This document shows, in pieces, positions 53,356 to 62,082 of a DNA stretch of 64,000 bases. Where the stretch lies: assembly GCA_964410215.1 (NCBI GenBank), contig CAYPHA010000001.1, positions 124,001 to 188,000 on the forward strand. Reading direction: 5' to 3'. The stretch is from CAYPHA01 sp964410215 (lineage in GTDB: Bacteria > Calditrichota > Calditrichia > Calditrichales > CAYPHA01). A model generated the notes under the pieces. It was not told the DNA's origin and searched no databases. It worked only from the letters and a program-made list of their open reading frames with translations. A program made the position numbers and the translations under genes. Within the stretch, counting starts at the first letter, position 1; each line of letters opens with the position of its first letter.

Positions 53356-55140
53356 ATGTTAATGAATGAAAACAACACGGAGCGCACCAGGGATATCTAT
53401 GAGATAATCGGAGGATATCCGAAGCCACCGCTGATACCAATTGAAGATCTATATAATGATCAATCCTTCGTAAACCATGATTTTAAACCTGGCTCGTTTG
53501 CACTGACAATGACTCGCGCCATTCTGAAAATGGTCGGATTTCATGCGCTTTACGAGACCCTGCCGCAAAATCTTGAATCAATGTTACGTACCCGGCATAC
53601 CCGTCTGCCGGGACTTTACGCCCCCGTAATCGCGGCCACCCTTGCCCTTAAGGATGATCCGTCGAAGTCCGGTCCCCTGGAAAGGGCGGCTTCTATAATT
53701 ATTGCGGCATACCGGTTCCATGAGGAACTGCTGAAAGCCGAAGTGGAGCCGGACCGCTATGAAGGCCAGGTGCTTGAAATGGGACTTTATCCGAACCTGT
53801 TCTCAACATCCCTGCAAATCACGGAATCGGATGTACGTCTTCATAAAAGCAGGAAAAAAGATACCATCATTGTACTTGCGAACCGGCAGTTTTTCGAGGT
53901 GACAGTATACCGGGATGGTAAACAGCTTTCCTTTGCTGAGATTTGTCATTTGTTGGGGATGGTTGCTGAAGCAGCCTGTCAAAATCCCAGGCAGTCGGGA
54001 AACCATTCACCAGGAATGGTAACGGCAGCATCCGATAGAACGCAAATAAAGGCCTTCCGTCACATGCTTAAAACGTCGGCAAATAAAGAAATACTTGCAC
54101 GGCTGGACACGGCATTTCTAACGGTCTGCCTGGACCTGGATTCGTTTCCGGCATCCTATGAGACGGCCGCTTACCTGGCGCACAGCACCAATCAGGGAAA
54201 CCGCTGGTATCATTCGGCTACACAATTTATAATATTCGGAAATGCAAAAGCCTGTGTGATTAATAACTTTACGGCTTATATCGACGGCGCCACGATGGTT
54301 CGTGCTTCAATGGAGATATACCGGCGGGCGGCGCAGGTGGCAACGGTAAAGGACCAGGCAAATGACGCTCTCCCGGCAGGTACACATGGTATGCGCCTGC
54401 TCGACTGGCACTTTCCGCAGCGTTTCTTCCAGGCCGTATTAAATGATATTCGTCTGGTCACGGATAATCAGCAGGCCACGTTTCGCTTGAAGGGATTGGG
54501 CCGGCGTGCATTCGGGACTTATGCCTCGGATACCATTCCTGTTTTTGTTGCGGCATTACAGATAACAGCCGCTCATTTCATCGGGGGAGTGGTTTACATC
54601 AACCAGTTTGTAACCATGTCCCGCTATCGCTGTATGGGACTGGAAATCAGCAGTGTGACCACGAGGGAAATGATCAGGCTGGTGGAAATATTCGAGGATG
54701 CCGGTACATCTGCAGAAGCCATGTTTGCTTATCTTCGGGAGGCTGTTGAATCACAACGACAGATCATTCGCCAAAAGCGCAGTCACATGACACTGGATTC
54801 ATTGTTTTCTTATTTCATGGTAGAAGGCGGCATGCTGAGAAAGGGCTTTCTGTATACGCTGATGCTCCTTTCGGCCCCATTCCGGGGACGCATCCGGTTG
54901 TTTAAACAGAAGCCAAATGACATTATCATTTCCCATCCACCTGTTTATGAGGAAGTGCCGGTGCTGGGGCGTCCCGGCGTGCGTATTCCGTATGCCCGCT
55001 ATTTCGGACTTCATTACCAGGTCTTTGAGGATGACATCATTGTGACCATGATGCCCACCCGTAACTGGGATATACCGAATGCTGAATTTGTTGCCACATT
55101 AGAGCGGACGCTGGAAAGACTGCAGGCCGTATACCCATAA
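53356..55140 (+). CDS. choline/carnitine acyltransferase-like protein without the catalytic His
   Basis: A longer frame begins at TTG 53302; ATG 53356 or 53362 is more likely, though neither has a strong ribosome binding site. The family fold is recognisable: start GGYPKPPLIPIEDL, then QGNRWYHSATQFIIFGNAKA, then CVINNFTAYIDGATM, and MSRYRCMGLEISSVTT, which matches the F-x-x-G-R-T-E-x-x-R-S region. In active enzymes the E-H-x-x-x-D-G motif supplies the catalytic His; here the place is Thr324 (numbering from TTG), and GRTE is MGLE. The protein is probably not a standard acyltransferase; it could bind acyl-carnitine/CoA or use a different chemistry. No partner gene is obvious. Confidence 0.7.
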   Translation: MLMNENNTERTRDIYEIIGGYPKPPLIPIEDLYNDQSFVNHDFKPGSFALTMTRAILKMVGFHALYETLPQNLESMLRTRHTRLPGLYAPVIAATLALKDDPSKSGPLERAASIIIAAYRFHEELLKAEVEPDRYEGQVLEMGLYPNLFSTSLQITESDVRLHKSRKKDTIIVLANRQFFEVTVYRDGKQLSFAEICHLLGMVAEAACQNPRQSGNHSPGMVTAASDRTQIKAFRHMLKTSANKEILARLDTAFLTVCLDLDSFPASYETAAYLAHSTNQGNRWYHSATQFIIFGNAKACVINNFTAYIDGATMVRASMEIYRRAAQVATVKDQANDALPAGTHGMRLLDWHFPQRFFQAVLNDIRLVTDNQQATFRLKGLGRRAFGTYASDTIPVFVAALQITAAHFIGGVVYINQFVTMSRYRCMGLEISSVTTREMIRLVEIFEDAGTSAEAMFAYLREAVESQRQIIRQKRSHMTLDSLFSYFMVEGGMLRKGFLYTLMLLSAPFRGRIRLFKQKPNDIIISHPPVYEEVPVLGRPGVRIPYARYFGLHYQVFEDDIIVTMMPTRNWDIPNAEFVATLERTLERLQAVYP

Positions 55141-55169
55141 TCTTAATTACGAAAGAGGAATATTTTACG

Positions 55170-56966
55170 ATGCAATTTAAATGGTTACCGTTCACTGTTC
55201 TGGTAATATCAAGCATATTACTGATAATGATGGCTGTTTCCTGTGTGATGCAGCCGGACGCATCCGCCGGGATACTGGTGGAAGCGGAATCTTTCAGCGA
55301 CAAGGGCGGCTGGCTGGTCGACCCGCAGTTTGTCGAACAGATGGGATCACCCTATCTGCTGGCCCATGGATTGGGTGAGCCGGTAGTCAATGCCCGGACC
55401 CGGGTCACGTTTCCATCAACCGGTACGTACCATGTCTGGGTACGGTCCAAAAACTGGGTTCCGGGTGACTGGGAAGCGCCGGGACGTTTCCGTCTCATTA
55501 TTGATGGAATTGTTATGGATGAAACGTTAGGAACGGAGACCGGCTGGAAGTGGCACTATGCCGGGGAAACGGTTGTAGAATCGGATACGCTTTCTGTGGA
55601 ACTTCAGGACCTGACCGGATTCGACGGAAGGTGCGACGCGGTTTATTTCAGCAAATGGAAGCAACCGCCGCCTGAAGATCCGGATGGGCTCCGGAAATGG
55701 CGCGAAACACTGAAAGAAAAGAAGAATGTGCCGGTGAACGACGATTTTGATGTGGTGATTGTCGGAGGGGGTATTGCCGGCTGTGCAGCGGCTATCGCGG
55801 CAGCGGAACAGGGGATGAAAGTGGCGTTGATTCATGACCGGCCCGTGCTGGGCGGTAATGCCAGCAGTGAGATACGGGTGCATACGGAGGGCATTCCGGG
55901 AAATGCGGAACGGATCATATCGATGATCAATACCCGGCACTGGCCGAACGGGTCGCCGGATGCACGGGAGGATGATATTAAACGGCATCGAAATATCGAA
56001 AAATATGATAATATCCATCTTGCTTTAAACTGGCGTGCCTATGATACGGAAACACGGGGAAATGTCATAACTGCTGTAAAAGCCCGTCATACATCCTACG
56101 GAGAGGAAATGATATTCAAAGCCCCCCTGTACATCGATTGCACCGGTGACGGCTGGATCGGCTACTGGTCCGGAGCGGAAACGATGTACGGACGCGAACC
56201 GGCTTCTGAGTATGACGAGTATTGGGATAAATACGGCGATCTGTGGAGTCCGGAAAAGGCAGACAATCGTGTCATGGGATCTTCGGTGTTGTGGCGGTCA
56301 ACGGACGCCGGAGCGGATACGGCTTTTCCGGAAGTGGCCTGGGCAATGGATGTGGCCGGTGATCATGCCGCGGTAAACGGGTCATGGCGATGGGAGTTTT
56401 CCAGGAACGATCTCCACCAGATTGACGATGCGGAGCAGATACGCGATTACATGTTCCGGGCTATATATGGTTCGTTTTATAATGCGAAACAAAAGCCGGA
56501 AAATGTGTCCCTTAAGCTGGAATGGGTATCGTATCTGATCGGTAAGCGGGAATCACGGCGCATCGTGGGTGACTATATCTATACCTTTAATGATGTCCGG
56601 GAAATGAAAACATTCGATGATGCTGTCGTTGTGGAAAAACGACCGGTTGATGTCCATTATCAGCAGAACCGGAAAGATCCATCCCGTCCGGATTTCCTGT
56701 CAGAGGCGCTGTACTACCGCGTGGAATTGTATTATCTGCCTTTTCGTACGCTTTATTCAAAGGATATTGAAAACCTGTTCATGGCCGGACGCTGTTTCAG
56801 TTGTTCCCATATTGGTCTGGGCGGACCGCGTGTGATGCATACGACGGGACAAATGGGCGTAGCCGTCGGCTATGCGGCCGCGCTGTGCAAGAAATATGAG
56901 ACGACGCCCAGGGGAATCTATGAAAACCATATAGCAGAGCTGCAGGCGCTCATTGAAAGCAACTGA
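55170..56966 (+). CDS. exported FAD-dependent oxidoreductase lipoprotein
   Basis: 598 residues with lipobox AVSC (about residue 25). Residues ~35-175 form a beta-sandwich carbohydrate-binding-like module (GILVEAESFSDKGGW, TGTYHVWVRSKNW). Then an FAD_oxidored domain with the dinucleotide motif DVVIVGGGIAGCAAAIAAAE (about 197-216), GGNASSEIRVH, YIDCTGDGWIGYWSGA and a C-terminal FAD segment (LFMAGRCFSCSHIGLGGPRVM). Members of this secreted family probably oxidise sugars or related compounds. FAD loading implies Tat export or late folding, but no twin-Arg is seen. Substrate unknown. Confidence 0.85.
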   Translation: MQFKWLPFTVLVISSILLIMMAVSCVMQPDASAGILVEAESFSDKGGWLVDPQFVEQMGSPYLLAHGLGEPVVNARTRVTFPSTGTYHVWVRSKNWVPGDWEAPGRFRLIIDGIVMDETLGTETGWKWHYAGETVVESDTLSVELQDLTGFDGRCDAVYFSKWKQPPPEDPDGLRKWRETLKEKKNVPVNDDFDVVIVGGGIAGCAAAIAAAEQGMKVALIHDRPVLGGNASSEIRVHTEGIPGNAERIISMINTRHWPNGSPDAREDDIKRHRNIEKYDNIHLALNWRAYDTETRGNVITAVKARHTSYGEEMIFKAPLYIDCTGDGWIGYWSGAETMYGREPASEYDEYWDKYGDLWSPEKADNRVMGSSVLWRSTDAGADTAFPEVAWAMDVAGDHAAVNGSWRWEFSRNDLHQIDDAEQIRDYMFRAIYGSFYNAKQKPENVSLKLEWVSYLIGKRESRRIVGDYIYTFNDVREMKTFDDAVVVEKRPVDVHYQQNRKDPSRPDFLSEALYYRVELYYLPFRTLYSKDIENLFMAGRCFSCSHIGLGGPRVMHTTGQMGVAVGYAAALCKKYETTPRGIYENHIAELQALIESN

Positions 56967-56985
56967 GTCCGTCGCACACGGTCCT

Positions 56986-57891
56986 TTAAAAATTGTATGA
57001 AATGCCGGTCAGCTTTTCCGAAATATCCCACAGTTTGTTCGCGATAACGGTGTCGTGTGAGAGGGTATTGGATTCGACTTTTTTCGGATATCCTCTGATC
57101 TCTTTGAAGCCGGATGGTCCGAAATAGTCACCGCTTTTGACATCGGGAGCGACCGCCGCATAAAGCGTTGGCAGGGCACCCATTTCGATTTTCTGGGCGA
57201 AGAGGTTGCTCAGAAAACTAACCAGGCCGGAATGCCGCTGCAGGTCAGTGGCGGTCACGCCGGGATGGGCGGCCACGACGAGAGGTGTCTTGTCAGCGGA
57301 ATCCATTTTCCTGTTCAGTTCATAGGTGAAATAGAGATTGGCGATTTTGCTGTCGCCATAGGCATTCCAGGGTGCATACGTGCGTTTTTCCCAGTTGAGA
57401 TCATCGAAATTAATATTGCCCTGGGTATGCGCCATACTGCTGACGTTGACGATACGGCTACCGGCTGTTTTTTTCAACAGGTCCAGGAGCAGGCCGGTCA
57501 GGGCGAAATGACCGAGATGGTTGGTGCCGAACTGGAGTTCGAAACCATCAGTGGTTTTGGAATAGGGCGGAATCATCACCCCTGCATTATTGATCAGTAA
57601 ATCCAGTTGCTCATATTCTTTTTTAAAGGCTTCGGCGAACTGCTTCACCGATTTCAGGTCGGCCAGGTCGAGTTCCATGATAACAAGGTCCGCTTTTTCG
57701 TGTCTGGTTTTGATTTTTTCGGCGGCTTTTTTCCCTTTGTCCAGGTTACGGACGGCAATGATCACTTTCGCATTTTTTTCTGCCAGGACCCGCGCTGTTT
57801 CATAGCCGATACCGCTGCTGGCCCCAGTTACGACGGCAACGCGCCCGTTTTGATCCGGCACGTCATTTGAATTCCATTTATCCTTACTCAT
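56986..57891 (-). CDS. short-chain dehydrogenase, retinol-dehydrogenase-like
   Basis: ATG 57891 has AGGAG six bases upstream; it overlaps the stop of the MBL gene, so translation is coupled. The SDR motifs are VVTGASSGIGYETARVLAE, DLLINNAGVMIPP, SSMAHTQG and active-site YGDSK, with AAHPGVTATDL following. It resembles the large group of RDH/WWOX-like bacterial oxidoreductases of unknown substrate. Controlled by the adjacent TetR regulator through its operon. Confidence 0.9.
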   Translation of the reverse strand: MSKDKWNSNDVPDQNGRVAVVTGASSGIGYETARVLAEKNAKVIIAVRNLDKGKKAAEKIKTRHEKADLVIMELDLADLKSVKQFAEAFKKEYEQLDLLINNAGVMIPPYSKTTDGFELQFGTNHLGHFALTGLLLDLLKKTAGSRIVNVSSMAHTQGNINFDDLNWEKRTYAPWNAYGDSKIANLYFTYELNRKMDSADKTPLVVAAHPGVTATDLQRHSGLVSFLSNLFAQKIEMGALPTLYAAVAPDVKSGDYFGPSGFKEIRGYPKKVESNTLSHDTVIANKLWDISEKLTGISYNF

Positions 57892-59050
57892 GTTCAACTC
57901 CTGTCGGTTTTTGTTTCAAATGTACGTTTAATGTGTCATCCCACCAGTGTGTGGATGGTATATAGCTATTATACCGGGATGTTTCCCCGACAACGGGTGT
58001 CGCTGTTCTGATATTCAGCGAATCGGCAGCCTTTGCCAGGCGCTGCATTGGTTCATACCAGGGGTGCAGCGACAGGTTAAATGTACCCCAGTGGATCGGA
58101 TGCAGAATATCGCCTTTCAGATCCAGATGTGCCTGGGCCGTTTCTTCCGGGAACATATGAATATGGTACCATTGTTCGTTGTAGGCGCCGCATTCCAGGA
58201 ACGTCATATCAAAGGGGCCGTATTTTTCACCGATCTGTTTAAAACCGGTAAAATAACCGGAATCGCTTCCGAAATATATTTTATGAAACGGTGCCGATAC
58301 GATAAAGGAGCCCCACAGGGTTTCATCACGGTCAAACAGCCCCCGTCCGGAAAAATGCTGTGTCGGCGTCAGAGCGATCATCAGATGCGCATCGAATCGA
58401 TATTCATCCCACCAGTCCAGTTCAACGATTTTTTCCGGCGGCACACCCCATGACTCGAGCTGCGGGCCCACGGCAAGCGGGGTGATGAACAGGCCGGTTC
58501 GTTCATGAAGCGCTTTGATGGTGAATTCATTCAGGTGGTCGTAATGGTTATGAGAGATCAGGATAATATCGATTTCACCGATGGCTTCGATATCGACCGG
58601 CACTTCGCCGTTGAACCGTGACGGTCCGAAAAAGGTAATTTTCTTCTCGAGAACCGGATCGGTAAGGATTTTATAACCATCGATATTGATCATCAGGGAC
58701 GAATGTCCCAGCCAGGTGACATTCAACTGATCGCTTCCGCTGTCATTGAAATAGCGCAGATCGGCCTGTTGGCGCGGTAATTCGATGTCAGGTGTGCGCT
58801 GATCGCCGCCGAACAGGAATTTCCATCCGGTGGACAGGCCATCGACAAACGAGGGTTGTTTCCATTCTTTCATATTATAAAATTTCCCGTCCTGATATTG
58901 CGGGGATTGTTCTATTTTATTCATATTGCGTTCCCTGACCGTATTTCTGCCGGATGAACAGGCGGGATTAAAACCTGATATAATCAACAGTATAACCAGC
59001 AGGCTGATACGGTACACGTTATCGTTTTTTGATTTTTGTATTTTATTCAT
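57884..59050 (-). CDS. MBL-fold lipoprotein, NAPE-PLD-like
   Basis: 388 residues. A lipobox-like ending NPACSS (Cys about 31) suggests a lipoprotein. The metallo-beta-lactamase core has WLGHSSLMIN, DPVLEKK, the metal motif SHNHYDHL, TPTQHFSGRG, GSDSGYF and HPIHWGTF. This layout is that of N-acylphosphatidylethanolamine phospholipase D-like / UlaG-like hydrolases. It is the first gene of an operon with the SDR, and its start codon lies ten bases after a palindromic operator also found before the TetR gene. Confidence 0.85.
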   Translation of the reverse strand: MNKIQKSKNDNVYRISLLVILLIISGFNPACSSGRNTVRERNMNKIEQSPQYQDGKFYNMKEWKQPSFVDGLSTGWKFLFGGDQRTPDIELPRQQADLRYFNDSGSDQLNVTWLGHSSLMINIDGYKILTDPVLEKKITFFGPSRFNGEVPVDIEAIGEIDIILISHNHYDHLNEFTIKALHERTGLFITPLAVGPQLESWGVPPEKIVELDWWDEYRFDAHLMIALTPTQHFSGRGLFDRDETLWGSFIVSAPFHKIYFGSDSGYFTGFKQIGEKYGPFDMTFLECGAYNEQWYHIHMFPEETAQAHLDLKGDILHPIHWGTFNLSLHPWYEPMQRLAKAADSLNIRTATPVVGETSRYNSYIPSTHWWDDTLNVHLKQKPTGVEHE

Positions 59051-59060
59051 AGCTACACTT

Positions 59061-59078
59061 TAAATGAATGTTCATTTA
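59061..59078. promoter_or_regulatory. TetR operator before the MBL-SDR operon
   Basis: Perfect 8-base arms TAAATGAA / TTCATTTA around a 2-base centre (TG), ending ten bases before the MBL start codon. A near-identical site lies at 59681-59698. Confidence 0.7.
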
Positions 59079-59097
59079 GTAATATTTCCAAAATTTT

Positions 59098-59670
59098 TTA
59101 TAATTTAATCGCATCCCAGGACAAATCGAAGGCTGTTTCGATATTCCGGGAAGTTTTTTCAAATGTATTGCAGATCCGCGCATTGGAAAGTGTAAAGATC
59201 GGGTAGAAGGCAAAAGCCGTCAGCACATCAAAGGGGACGTCCTTAATTATTTTCTGTTCGATGCCAATATTCATGATACGAATCAGTGGTTCAAAAGACT
59301 GTTCGATCTCATCTTTTTTCACCAGTTCCGTAAAAGGAGAGTTGGCAAATTGTTCCGTAAATTCAAATAAATCAAGGTTATTCTCAATAAAATCAAACAT
59401 ATTGAACCAGACATTTCTGAATATATCCCGGATCGGCAATTCGGGATCAAAATCCTTGAGCACCGCTTTCCCCATCTTGTCTTTGATGGCAAGATAGGTG
59501 GAAACAAGCAGGTCTTCCTTATTTTTATAATAGATATAAATCGTCGCGGGTGAAACGTTTGCCTCTTTCGCAATTTTCGAAACAGAACTGGAAACAAACC
59601 CGATTTTGTTGACCAGTTTGACGGTGGCCCGGATAATGGCGTCCTGTTTGTATTCATCTTTGTGTCGCAT
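59098..59670 (-). CDS. TetR/AcrR-family repressor
   Basis: ATG 59670 (RHKDEYKQDAI) is preferred: an upstream ATG would begin inside the operator. HTH at about residues 20-55: SVSKIAKEANVSPATIYIYYKNKEDLL, followed by an all-helical ligand domain. The same palindrome is found 11 bases before its start and 10 bases before the MBL start, so it probably represses itself and the MBL-SDR pair. All three genes run in the same direction, TetR first. Ligand unknown; the target genes suggest a lipid-like or aldehyde/alcohol compound. Confidence 0.88.
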   Translation of the reverse strand: MRHKDEYKQDAIIRATVKLVNKIGFVSSSVSKIAKEANVSPATIYIYYKNKEDLLVSTYLAIKDKMGKAVLKDFDPELPIRDIFRNVWFNMFDFIENNLDLFEFTEQFANSPFTELVKKDEIEQSFEPLIRIMNIGIEQKIIKDVPFDVLTAFAFYPIFTLSNARICNTFEKTSRNIETAFDLSWDAIKL

Positions 59671-59680
59671 GGGTCTAAAA

Positions 59681-59698
59681 TAAATGATCATTCATTTA
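59681..59698. promoter_or_regulatory. TetR autoregulatory operator
   Basis: TAAATGA-TCAT-TCATTTA: seven-base arms, differing from the site at 59061 at one arm position and in the centre. Located 11 bases upstream of the TetR ATG. Confidence 0.65.
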
Positions 59699-59776
59699 AA
59701 ATCAAGTATTATTCTAATACCACAGCAATTTTTTAGATCGATGGTAAAAACGGTATCATTTTATTGAATCTTGATG

Positions 59777-59834
59777 TATAATGAATAAAAAATGACCGCC
59801 TTGCAGGGATGCAAGATTTTGGGTCCCTGCAAGG
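59777..59834 (+). promoter_or_regulatory. leader of mgsA with two alternative hairpins
   Basis: A TATAAT hexamer lies at 59777-59782 (no good -35). Downstream, a perfect 11-bp stem CCTTGCAGGGA / TCCCTGCAAGG (59799-59809, 59824-59834) competes with a smaller stem CTTGCA / TGCAAG (59800-59805, 59810-59815) that uses the same left arm. No T tract follows, so it is not a plain terminator. Confidence 0.4.
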
Positions 59835-59858
59835 ACCATCCCCATAAAAGGAATACAA

Positions 59859-60329
59859 ATGGAAAAGGCGAAACATATCGCCCTGGTTGCCCATGATAAT
59901 CGTAAGAATGTCCTGGCTGAATGGGTGGAATGGAACTACCGTATACTGCAGGGACATAATATCATATGCACCGGGACGACGGGTAAAATGATCGAAAAGG
60001 TTCTTAAAGACAAACACCGCAGAGAAAAGACGGGTAAACGTATCAATCCGATCAAAAAACTGAAATCCGGACCGCTGGGGGGCGATCAGCAGCTCGGGGC
60101 GCTGATAGCCGAGGGCAAAATCGATATCCTGATCTTTTTCTGGGATCCGATGGAACCGCAGCCCCATGATGTGGATGTGAAAGCCCTGCTACGGATCGCC
60201 GTATTGTACAATATCCCGGTCGCTTCCAACCGTTCTTCCGCCGATTTTCTGATCTCTTCACCCCTTATTTCAGAGAAATATGAGCCGGAAGAAACGACCT
60301 ATGCCGACTACCTGAACCGCCCGATCTGA
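59859..60329 (+). CDS. mgsA: methylglyoxal synthase
   Basis: 156 residues with all family motifs: IALVAHDNRKNVLAEWV, ICTGTTGKMIE, KSGPLGGDQQLGALI, ILIFFWDPMEPQPHDVDVKALLR and PVASNRSSADFLI. The Asp in LGGD and the other catalytic Asp/His are present. It converts dihydroxyacetone phosphate to methylglyoxal and phosphate, a glycolysis bypass that releases phosphate when sugar phosphates build up. AAAGGA precedes the start. The leader upstream carries mutually exclusive hairpins. Confidence 0.95.
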   Translation: MEKAKHIALVAHDNRKNVLAEWVEWNYRILQGHNIICTGTTGKMIEKVLKDKHRREKTGKRINPIKKLKSGPLGGDQQLGALIAEGKIDILIFFWDPMEPQPHDVDVKALLRIAVLYNIPVASNRSSADFLISSPLISEKYEPEETTYADYLNRPI

Positions 60330-60432
60330 TAGCCGGCAAGATTTCACTTTTACGTTATTAAAATAGCATGATTAGACTTTCCTTGTAGGATTCTTTGTCT
60401 TAAATTATGGTCAAATTATACGTCATTTTTTA

Positions 60433-60580
60433 TTAACCAAAGAGACACAGAGGTAAAATAATTACTATTATGAGTCACTATATAAAGTTAAATACTGTAT
60501 AATTATTGTAATGAAAATCAATCACACGTATCGTTTCGCTTTATTTGTATATTCATGCACTCTGCACTCTCTGTGGTTAT
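60433..60580. repeat. intergenic inverted-repeat element, copy C
   Basis: Left end TTAACCAAAGAGACACAGAGG and right end (inverse) TAACCACAGAGAGTGCAGAG match well for about 12 bases and then drift; the middle is AT-rich. It fills most of the 297-base gap between mgsA and the small Cys protein gene. It shares the arm words of elements A and B. Confidence 0.5.
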
Positions 60581-60626
60581 AACCTGTTTCGTGAACCAAT
60601 GATCCATATTCAATTGGAGGGAATCC

Positions 60627-60815
60627 ATGTCTGATCATAATTGCGGTGATTGCGCCTTCCGGGCCAAATATGATGCCAATCCGAAATCTTTTCTGGGCCG
60701 GCTGTGGCGCTGGCATGCCAACTGGTGCCCGGGATGGAAAGGTTTTATGGAATCGCTGCAGGAAGAGGAACGCAAACGCATTGCAGAACAGTATGACATG
60801 AAAAAATTCCATTAG
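60627..60815 (+). CDS. small conserved-looking protein with CxxC
   Basis: 62 residues with GGAGGG before the ATG. Cys6 and Cys9 (HNCGDCAFRAKYD) and Cys34 in HANWCPGW, then a helical charged end (LQEEERKRIAEQYDM). The pattern NPKSFLGRLWRWH then WCPGW is one I associate with small uncharacterised proteins of anaerobic and FCB bacteria. It may bind a metal. Composition fits its neighbours. Confidence 0.65.
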   Translation: MSDHNCGDCAFRAKYDANPKSFLGRLWRWHANWCPGWKGFMESLQEEERKRIAEQYDMKKFH

Positions 60816-60826
60816 GTCTCGCACAG

Positions 60827-61241
60827 ATGAGACTGTATAAAGTTTTCATCGCCGTTCTCTTTTGTGTTTATACTTTTTCATGTGAGGAGGAGCCGCGTCT
60901 ACCTGACCGGTCTCAGCATGGGCGGCGAAGGGACCTGGTATATTGCTGAGCAGTATCCGGAGGTGTTTGCTGCCATCGCGCCGGTTTGCGGACGTTCCGG
61001 TGCCATTGAGCGTATCCGCAGGGACGCCGGAAAGATCACCGGCATTCCGACCTGGATCTTTCACGGCGCGAAAGACCGTGTTTACAGCGTGGAGGAGTCC
61101 GATGTTATGTTCAAGCGGTTGTGGGATGTCAATCCGGATCTGCGTTATTACCGCTATCCGGACCTCGGGCACGGGGCAACCCACGCTGCAGCCTACCGGG
61201 ATAGTGCGCTGTATCGATGGTTCTTGGAGCAAAAGAAATAG
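60827..61241 (+). pseudogene. decayed exported alpha/beta hydrolase (signal plus C-terminal half)
   Basis: ATG 60827 reads a lipoprotein signal (RLYKVFIAVLFCVYTFSC) and then leaves the hydrolase frame. In a different frame, from about 60890, the C-terminal half of a serine hydrolase is intact: RVYLTGLSMGGEGTWYIAEQ, then IFHGAKDRVY and LGHGATH for acid and His. The N-terminal half is missing. A GTG at 60864 could start the remnant, but the product would lack half the fold. Confidence 0.7.
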
Positions 61242-61379
61242 AAGAATGAGCAGTGACTGTTCTTGCAACGCCCACCTTTTTATGACGCAAATCCTGCCTG
61301 ATTTAAGAAAAATTCTCATCACTCTGGGTGGAACAATTCGTAAGTATGTCCTATATTGATCGGAAAAAGGTTACATTAC

Positions 61380-61991
61380 ATGAATGAATTTTTCCGTTCC
61401 ACAACCCTGTTACTGGTGCTGCTCAATCCGTTCCTGGTCATTGTCTACCTGGTCGATATCGTCCAGAAGATAGACCGGGCCAGATTCCACAGCGTGCTGA
61501 TCAGGGCGGGCGTGATTTCAGCCTTTGTCTTCTGCACCTTTGCCATACTGGGTGATGCGGTCTTTTCCGGCATCATGCAGGCCCAGTTTGCGTCGTTTCA
61601 GATTTTCGGCGGTATTATTTTTTTTCTGATCGGCACCCAGTTTGTCTTCCGCGGACCAGCTGCTATCGAAATCCTCAGGGGGGAGTCTAAGCACATCGCC
61701 GGCGCCATCGCCATGCCGGTGCTGATCGGTCCGGGTACGATCAGTGCCAGCGTCGTTATCGGTCAACGCCTGGATCCGCTGCCGGCCTGTGCCGCCATCG
61801 TTTTTGCTTTGATCGTCTGTCTCGTTGTAATCGCCCTGCTGAAGGCGCTGCATGACCATGTGCGCCGGCGCAGAGAGGAACTGATCGAACGCTATATCGA
61901 GATCGCCGGACGCATTACGGCCCTTTTTGTCGGCACCATCGCCATCGAGATGATCATGCAGGGTATTCGTACATGGGTGGCAAAGTTTTAA
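61380..61991 (+). CDS. MarC-family integral membrane protein
   Basis: ATG 61380. About 203 residues, six hydrophobic segments: LLLVLLNPFLVIVYLVDIV, then ISAFVFCTFAILGDAVF, FGGIIFFLIGTQFVF, IAMPVLIGPGTISASVV and others, the MarC/UPF0056 pattern with the conserved MPLLxGPGxI motif. Function of the family is unresolved; multiple-drug-resistance links were not confirmed in E. coli. Single gene. Confidence 0.9.
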   Translation: MNEFFRSTTLLLVLLNPFLVIVYLVDIVQKIDRARFHSVLIRAGVISAFVFCTFAILGDAVFSGIMQAQFASFQIFGGIIFFLIGTQFVFRGPAAIEILRGESKHIAGAIAMPVLIGPGTISASVVIGQRLDPLPACAAIVFALIVCLVVIALLKALHDHVRRRREELIERYIEIAGRITALFVGTIAIEMIMQGIRTWVAKF

Positions 61992-62082
61992 TGAACGAAA
62001 GGGAAATCGTCTGGCTGTCCTTTTGAACCATTTCTTCTTATCTTTGGGATGCCTCTATTAATCCGTTATCCGGGAGGTTCAC

